DNA of 64,000 nt from NCBI RefSeq assembly GCF_010183535.1, contig NC_071331.1:10292001-10356000 (forward strand), read 5' to 3'. The stretch comes from Caenorhabditis remanei. Taxonomy: Eukaryota > Nematoda > Chromadorea > Rhabditida > Rhabditidae. A program made the position numbers and the translations under genes. The notes beneath the pieces were generated by a model that did not search any database, had not been told where the DNA came from, and saw nothing but the letters and a program-made list of their open reading frames with translations. Shown here in pieces: positions 58,601-64,000 of this stretch; position 1 is the first letter of the stretch; each line of letters opens with the position of its first letter.

Positions 58601-61600
58601 GTTGGATGTTTTGAATAATGGGTTTCAGTCGATTATTATTTTCTAACAAAACGGAATACGAAAAATCCAGAACTTTTCCAAGCGAAACTTTGGTACTAAA
58701 GTAATTAGCACGTTGTGAGTTTCGAAATTTTCCAGTTTCAGTAAATCTACAAAAAGTGTACATAGTTCAGCGGAAATGATGTATCCGCTAAACGTTATGG
58801 GCAACTACATATATAGAACAATTGTTTTGCAGTTCTCATGGAGTACTTCTTCCATTTACGAAAAATGATAAACTAATTTTATAATGTAGCACCAAGTTCC
58901 TCTCCTCTCAGAAACAGAGCAAAAACGCTCACCTGAATCCTTGGTATTTTCTTCCCCGAATTCTTTCTCGTCGCCTCAAAACATTCCGAAAATCCAGAAG
59001 ATCCTCCAAAAGTGCTCGTTTGTTCAGAGAAATCATTCAGTATCGAAGTACCAACAATATCGATACACATATCAGATGAAGGGCAGTTGAGTGGGGAAGC
59101 ATTGAAAATGAATGGGAGAAATGAGAGAATGATTCGATCTCTCTCCATTTCCATCAACTTCATCCACTCGTATCTTTCATCTCCTTCCAAATAATTCCTT
59201 ACATTTTCCATCTTTTTGAAATCCACATGGATGTATTCTGATGATTTCCAGGAGTTCTGAATAGACGAAGAAGCTTCCAGAAGGCACTCTTCCAGTTGAG
59301 TTCTTGCATTATCCATTAGCTTTTGTTGGAATCTATCGTATACTTCTGCGATCAGATCTGGTGTCAGTTTCTTGACTATTCCAAAGTTTTGAAAATAGGG
59401 ATAAGATGAGTCAAGGGATGCTCCGGGAAGAATTTGAGGGATTTCCGGGAGGAGATACTCGAATTCTTGGCCCAGTTGATGCACAAGACGTAAGTTTTGA
59501 GTCGTCACCTGAAACAATGACACTTGATATTTTCAGATTCAGAGAGACCCTATGTTTGACTGACTGAGTTCAAACACGTTATGTTCACCAACACCTACTG
59601 CGTCTAATGCATTTATGAACAATTTTGTGAGTTTCTGAAAATTTCAAATGAAAAAAGCTCAAACTCAACGAAATTTTCAGTTTCAGATAGCAGATAAATT
59701 GTTAGATTTTCATTCTACAATAATTCGGTACATCGTGAGTGCGTTTTATAATTACAAATTCGTACTTGACAAACAGAAACCGATCGGGCAGATTCTTTTT
59801 CAAAGTTAAACAAGGTCTTGTTAACTGAGGAAGGTTATGGAGTCAGTATGGACATATGGGACGTGACCTATATCATCCCACAGCGACTGATTAATTTAAA
59901 GGATTACTGACGTCATGTTTTTAATGTATTATTTTGCCCGAGAAGAACAATTATGACTTCAGTCCGCCTTTAAGAACAATTTATTTTGAGTTTCTAGAAA
60001 TTTCGAATGAAAGAAGCTCAAGCTTTGCGAAATTTTCATTTTCAGATAACAGATAAATGGAAAGGTTTTTATTTACACAACGATATGATAGCTTGACAAA
60101 AGTTTCTTTGTTAACAAATGTATTGTTGTAAAAAGACTCTAAAGATGGTTATATTTGTGTTAAATTTTGTCTTTTGGTAAAAACTGATAGCTTTGCTGCA
60201 AAAGACTCAAACATATCAGTCGAGTAGTTGAACAACTTTTTTCAATCTGAAATCTTCTAAGAAGGAAATAATCTGGAAAGCGGAAGGTGGAATTCCGCTC
60301 AATCCTGATTTAGAAATGTCATATGTTCGGTCTTGACAAAACAGAAACCGATCGGACAGATTATTTTTGAAAGCTAAACAAGGATTTGATACTTTTTGGC
60401 TGATCTTTTGGACAGTTGTTTTAGGAGTGTTTTACATAAAAATATGTTTAAACAAATTTAAGGATCTAGCGAGTAATAAAACATCACCCTTTTTTGTGAT
60501 GTTTGAGAAACATGCATTTTTCTTGTTTCTACTGTCTTGCTTCTATAGCATCCTCGATGTGCTTTTCTATCATGTCAGATGCAAAAATGTTCTGTTTCGA
60601 ACAAGAAGTTTCAGTACCAATATCTTCTCCGGATGCTAGTTTTTTTCAAATAAAATCACTTTAACTCACCCTAAACTGTTCGAAAACCTTCGCAGCTTCT
60701 GGAAGAAGTAGAATTTCCGCAGGAAGTCTAGACTTCTCATCCACGTTGAACGTCTTGGGTGTCCACATATCCAAGTCGTATTCTGGAAAACGTTAATCGT
60801 GAAAATATTTCACGGTTTCGAAAGCCCGTAAAAAATTATTCATCATCAAGCGTGTCAATGGGTCAGAAAAATATTTCAGAAAGTTTAACCCACCATTCGA
60901 CTCAAAAAGAACATTGAATAGTGGATGACATCTCATGTAATCTCTCGCCATGTTCCATTCCATTTCAGTCAAATCGATGACGTCGAGAAACACTTGGAAT
61001 ATATCAAAAAGGCGGGGCACCATGGATCGCAGTCTGAAAAATATGATCATTGTGGTGGACAATTAATAGGTATGCGAACAAAGGCGCAAGTATTTAATCA
61101 CACAAATCACTTTTCGGGAACAGATAATTTTTTTGAAAACTTCTGTTCCAAGTTTTTGATTTTAATATGGATATTTCTAACTCATTGATGTGTTCACCCT
61201 CACCTATTCATTGCCCACAATTCCTTCGCTTCAGACACATATCTCTCGTACATTTCGAATGCAACCCGACTTCCGAATACTGTCACAAAATTCATGAGAT
61301 CAGGATGGCGATCGATATCGGCTAGAACTTGTTTCCAACTGAGACACTTTTTTGGGTAGACGCAGAGGGGAACCGCTTGGGAGAGAAGGGTCGAGAAGCA
61401 GCATCTAAATCGAAATGGTTAGATTTCGTGTAGCACTGAAACTCTTGAACAATGGAAATCAGACAGGGTTGGAACAGTGAATAATCATCTGTTTCACTTT
61501 TATGTGTTATTTTCCGAACTTTTCAAAGTATCTATGTAGTTGAATGATCTGAAGGAGAATATCAAAATTTTTCCAGCAAAATGATCTGTTTCAGGACTGT

Positions 61601-63891
61601 GTTATAGTGTCCTTCTGTTTAGGAGGAACTAATAACTCAGAGCTACGATAACAATTGTAAGAGTCACAAGGAACTTTAATTTTGTGATTTATGATGAAAA
61701 ACACAGTTTCATTCTTATCATTGTTGCTTCAGACTATATTCTGAACTAATGATTTATTGATAAACAAGGCAAGTCAAAAAAATGAATCGAAGACCAAGTG
61801 ACGACCCACAAAATTCTACTGTTACAACAATTCATTGAAAGTTGACTGAGTTTTTTTGTAACTATTGCAGATAGGTTTGTCGTGCTCTTATCTGGGACAC
61901 CTTTAATTTTAAAGGTAATTTTATAGGTTTTAAGATTTGGAGTCCCGTTTTCTTTTTAAAATCTCTCCTCAGGAATAAAGTACGCCTTTTATTAACACGA
62001 GAATAATTTTTACCCGAACTTATTCTCAGTCTGAACTTATTCTCAGTCAAACCACAAATTCAAAATGTGGTTCAAAACGGACCAGGCCGTGTGATGTCTG
62101 ATTTTTTTCCATCGGCATCATTCGTACAGAATATCATTCTAAACAAAAAAAAAAACTCTAACAGCACGTTGAAACATATATTTTATATAGTTTGCTCTTT
62201 CCTATCACAACACTGAACATTTTAGAGTTTTGAAAAGTTTCAATAATCAAAAACTCACTTGACATGCAGATTCCTTTGCTCCACAAAAAGTGACGCCTCC
62301 TGATATCCTAACGGTTTCTTCACCAACTTCTGAGATCTTAGACACAACAAAGCCATCGTTCCGAACAAATACTCCACATTCACGTTCTTCACTGAAGACG
62401 TTTCCACTGGGGGTAAATTACATAAAACATGTTTCAACTCCTTGGTTGTCAGAAATAAATTCATGTAATGTCTCTTGCTGTCTTCACTTAATTCATCACA
62501 TTTTGTCAGTGCAATGAGAATTGGTTTCTTGGTTTTCGATATTGATTTGGCGATGTTCAAGACATGATTCGAGTGGAGTGGGGAGTCCTTGGACACGGCA
62601 CATGCTAGGATAAAGCCGTCGACGTTGAACTTTCCATCAGGGAGGAGGTGTTGGGGGAATTCAGATTCCAGACCGAGTTGTTCCTGCAAGAGATACAAAA
62701 TTACCTATTGTAAGTCGAAATAGACTTTTTGATATACTAAAATCTATTTGTATTGTTTTTAATATTTTTTTTTGAAGATAGAGAGCTTACATTTTGTGCC
62801 TCCATTATCAGAAACCAATTTTATTCATTTAAAAAAATGGCTGATTCACATTGTGTTTAAAACAGTTTTTGATACAAAAGTTCAATCCAAAGCGTCAGAG
62901 AAGTTTGTTCTTTTATCGAAAAATCAACATTCGATGTCATTGACCATCCTACTATTTAAAAAATATTTCAATCTACAAATAAGAACAATCTGAAACAGTC
63001 AAATGCTAACTCACTTTCTGTATATACATCAACTTGTCCCGACTCTGTAAACTCGTCCTGCTGCATCTCTGACTGTAGTTTTCAGATTTCGAACATCCAG
63101 CGATGGTTTCGAACGTTTCGTCATCCAGGAATTCTGTAAATTAATATAAAATTCGGTTTCATACTGATTTGAAAGTCAGTGAAATATTGAAATAGGTGTT
63201 TCATGCGGAGTTGATTGCTAGATTGTTTTTGGTCAGTGAGATACCAAAGAAAGGGTTTCGCAGTGCGCTAACTTCGCACTAACTAAAAAAAAAGACAAAT
63301 CAGTACTGCGTTGATTTTTCGATTCCTAGAACGAACTATCTTGACGCAAGTTTATTCCTATGAAACTGTTAGCAAATACAGTAATTTTTTTTGAATTTTT
63401 GCAATATGCTTTGAGAAAAAATTTTCCGTTTCGCTGATGTGTGAAATCAAACTTTATTAGATGATCACTCAATGGGTTATTTGTAAACTTTATAACAGTA
63501 CCAACCCTTTGCATAACAGGGACTTGTGATCCGTGTTACCGATTCCTAGCCAACAAAAAAAACGGAAAGTTTACCAGAAAATTTAAAAATTGGCACGGTG
63601 AAAACTTCTTTACCATAACCATAAAGACCAACTACCCTGTGGCTTTCTGTTTCAATCACAGCTTTTATGATACTAACCTTCTAAGTTCTCAATACGGACA
63701 TATCATACAAAATTTACATTGTAAATCCATCTAACTGAAGCTTCTCCTCATTTGGTGATTTTTCAATTTTTCGGTTTCAGTTAAGTCTCGATTTTGAGTT
63801 TCATGCATAATGTATGATAAATGTTCCACGGCTTACCATTGGCACTGGGTCTGGGGATGAGTACTGAAATCGAACGCGGTCCACTAGACAT
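46679..63891 (-). CDS. grlf-1: p190RhoGAP (ARHGAP5/35) homologue, full-length gene
   Basis: Twenty phase-compatible exons (5' to 3': 63837-63891, 63015-63133, 62259-62683, 61204-61404, 60894-61033, 60670-60782, 58933-59508, 51922-52305, 49775-49959, 49609-49682, 49506-49560, 49302-49428, 48682-48808, 48092-48505, 47838-47929, 47592-47738, 47461-47547, 47214-47363, 46907-47064, 46679-46793) give about 1,247 residues. The N-terminus has the p190 GTPase-like region (EFLDDETF, EQLGLESEF, LPDGKFNVDGF, ALTKCDE). FF repeats follow (SWKQVLADIDRHP at about residue 215 onward). Exons 8-9 match the pseudo-GTPase position. Exon 11 is basic (RSRRQK). The RhoGAP domain spans about residues 1060-1247, with arginine finger R1089 in GLYRVPGN. 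The product should switch off Rho-family GTPases. Start is uncertain: MSSGPRSIS has no P-loop, and a TTTCAG inside exon 1 allows upstream exons beyond the window. The symbol follows C. elegans usage from memory. Confidence 0.88.
49960..51921 (-). other. RhoGAP intron 8 with the duplication breakpoint
   Basis: Homology to the extra RhoGAP copies stops at about 50,266-50,275. Beyond it lies unique intron DNA with no recognised gene. A CT-rich stretch at 50,350-50,420 (plus strand) is unexplained. Confidence 0.6.
52553..53970. mobile_element. 1,418-bp foldback element nested in the transposon's left end
   Basis: Two near-perfect inverted arms of about 660 bp (52553 to about 53216 and about 53306-53970) surround a 90-bp loop. 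Termini are CACAGTACCCCGCGACGGG and CCCGTCGCGGGGTACTGTG, flanked by AGACC at 52548-52552 and 53971-53975. Removing it restores the transposon's left end (CTCCCAGACCGAAG). It has no coding capacity. Confidence 0.93.
54441..56969 (-). CDS. DDE transposase, RAG1/Transib/CMC-like, 842 aa
   Basis: A single uninterrupted exon of 842 codons. Residues about 30-125 form a coiled coil rich in E/K/L. The catalytic core follows the RAG1 plan: D306 in GVGGDKGSD; D382 in PLGDCKFVSAMYG; a CxxC zinc pair C401/C404 exactly 19 residues after D382, the D708-C727 spacing of RAG1; H456 in PPGVHTILG; paired H770/H775 (LHLLSSH) and E795 in TEQGIES, 20 residues after H775, matching H942-E962. An insert at about 540-600 holds a C2HC-type zinc cluster (FHCTSSFC, FQCTSCKAAVHDVC, CLDC). 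It should cut and rejoin the element's own ends in the nucleus. The frame is open with all key residues present, so the copy may be recently active. Confidence 0.85.
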   Translation of the reverse strand: MAPPRKKATVRKENAKQASIFKQAKNVEIQHEAEKEVLLPRLKNEVFYLKKEVEELKENLKSSNQNLLDAQLEIKRLKSEHDILIATRKYENDQFSSSLLEKQKEGIDLKCRADQLQKRVNTLVEESPSRGKCLKEYSMIKATSTKKDRYERIIKMISSFVGHLNVDAFLYDFLKMADEDEELNFTMRLSPWNCFFIAVKHQLSDGFLKDFKQFTKEHLHIDIFASRQKIEEVKKKFATSKYYTFERQTVMKPSRSGKQVMAETALVKANDVHELLCRRLEVLSRHGRLLFDDGTKDSIVIGVGGDKGSDTTKLVIVIENVDSPNDPHAVLLLGLYTGNDSHSLLKQNFASVFDQLNQLHSVRYFDGSNNVEKAVVMKPLGDCKFVSAMYGHAGQNSKTPCYVCNLAWSTHRSDTASLENFDFELSGEIRTLSDLKKTGVPLLDVDPLNAGPPGVHTILGICQYYCIDWLIAMAINFDTGSSSPANLKQLKKDLKKLVLETEETTNLVDSLESSLERINDAVTTIQKNCKTTKPKQTNSFHCTSSFCIVGSSKKSSFRDSSIFQCTSCKAAVHDVCAFYITEEQRLLMDQSNAVCLDCRHGMIPSIPDRLSLALEILKSVNEQLLQAQDILEVADNERLKLEQHLKGSRIQTEVSTRQLLEAALRSIGCDSRIWYQDLTGNQARKFLRHSSIDKVLAVFTSNSRRAPNASEKVKIDLMRSVMLDLATLMSAASNSVKNDDEIDEIERVLERFVGNLREAQPDASVTPKLHLLSSHLIPYLKRYRSWGRVTEQGIESLHAIFNRLNVRFAAVRDPIQKATLIVDRLSHFNLIFDIGSSWFKEE
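57832..57935. repeat. Short perfect hairpin, probable MITE
   Basis: Arms of about 41 bp, beginning AAAAAAGTTCCGACATTT and ending AAATGTCGGAACTTTTTT, surround a 22-bp loop. It lies in RhoGAP intron 7, 165 bp beyond the transposon. No clear target duplication was found. Confidence 0.7.
57936..58932 (-). other. Rest of RhoGAP intron 7, nothing recognised
   Basis: AT-rich intron DNA between the hairpin and exon 7. No open frame, repeat or RNA gene could be supported. Confidence 0.5.
59509..60669 (-). repeat. RhoGAP intron 6 with internal diverged duplications
   Basis: About 59764-59815 and 60334-60385 share CAGAAACCGATCGGGCAGA-like sequence. About 59615-59700 and 59970-60055 share a block containing AGCTCAAGCTTTGCG-like words. 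These are old local duplications inside the intron; no gene is supported. Confidence 0.6.
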
Positions 63892-64000
63892 TGGCGGCAA
63901 ATTCAAATTTCAATTTTTCTCAATTAGAATGTTTTGATACGCAGCTTAATCGACCACTTTTGAGCCGATTTATATCCATTTTCACGAATTTTTGGCCGGT

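Overview
The window is nematode nuclear DNA, almost certainly from a Caenorhabditis species. Introns are short, carry TTTTCAG-type acceptors and are AT-rich, and the genes recognised are metazoan: proline dehydrogenase, a synaptobrevin-like v-SNARE and a p190-type RhoGAP. The species cannot be named from sequence alone. Exon coordinates below were read by eye from splice signals and frame continuity.

Layout. (1) 1-7,650: two tandem copies of a proline dehydrogenase gene on the plus strand. Copy 1 enters from outside the window. Copy 2 (2,747-6,573) lacks the usual N-terminal exons. (2) 7,650-13,070: intergenic DNA with small hAT-like MITEs and no recognised gene. (3) 13,070-50,300: a segmental-duplication zone. 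Its unit is a three-exon v-SNARE gene (+) facing the 3' half of a p190RhoGAP gene (-). V-SNARE copies are intact at 13,400-13,995 and 44,779-45,398, pseudogenised at 40,772-41,411, and reduced to fragments at 23,759, 25,146 and 44,278. RhoGAP 3'-half copies near 20.0-22.9, 27.5-30.3, 34.9-39.8 and 41.9-43.9 kb are broken by nonsense changes, frameshifts, an inversion, lost splice sites or transposon insertions. (4) 46,679-63,891: the complete-looking p190RhoGAP homologue (20 exons, about 1,247 aa, minus strand): GTPase-like N-terminus, FF repeats, pseudo-GTPase-like region, RhoGAP domain with its arginine finger. The annotated start lies close to the window edge, so upstream exons may exist.

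Mobile DNA. Intron 7 of the RhoGAP gene holds an apparently intact 5.1-kb DNA transposon (52,537-57,666). Its 842-aa transposase shows the RAG1/Transib/CMC-type DDE residue layout, its termini begin CACAGT, and it has 5-bp target duplications. A 1.4-kb foldback element with arms of about 660 bp is nested in its left end. Elsewhere there are a 5'-truncated CR1/Sam-like LINE (17,430-19,922) that replaced the last RhoGAP exon of one copy, several hAT-like MITEs with 8-bp target duplications, TA-flanked foldback MITEs, and a 1.5-kb element with a 4-bp AATT duplication.

How it fits together. The v-SNARE and RhoGAP genes converge. A repeated block running from just upstream of the v-SNARE into RhoGAP intron 8 was amplified, with a short GGTATAG word shared at the junction, and then decayed by transposition, deletion and inversion. 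Only the outermost v-SNARE copies and the full-length RhoGAP gene look functional. One inverted segment fuses a new ATG-containing reading frame to a RhoGAP exon.
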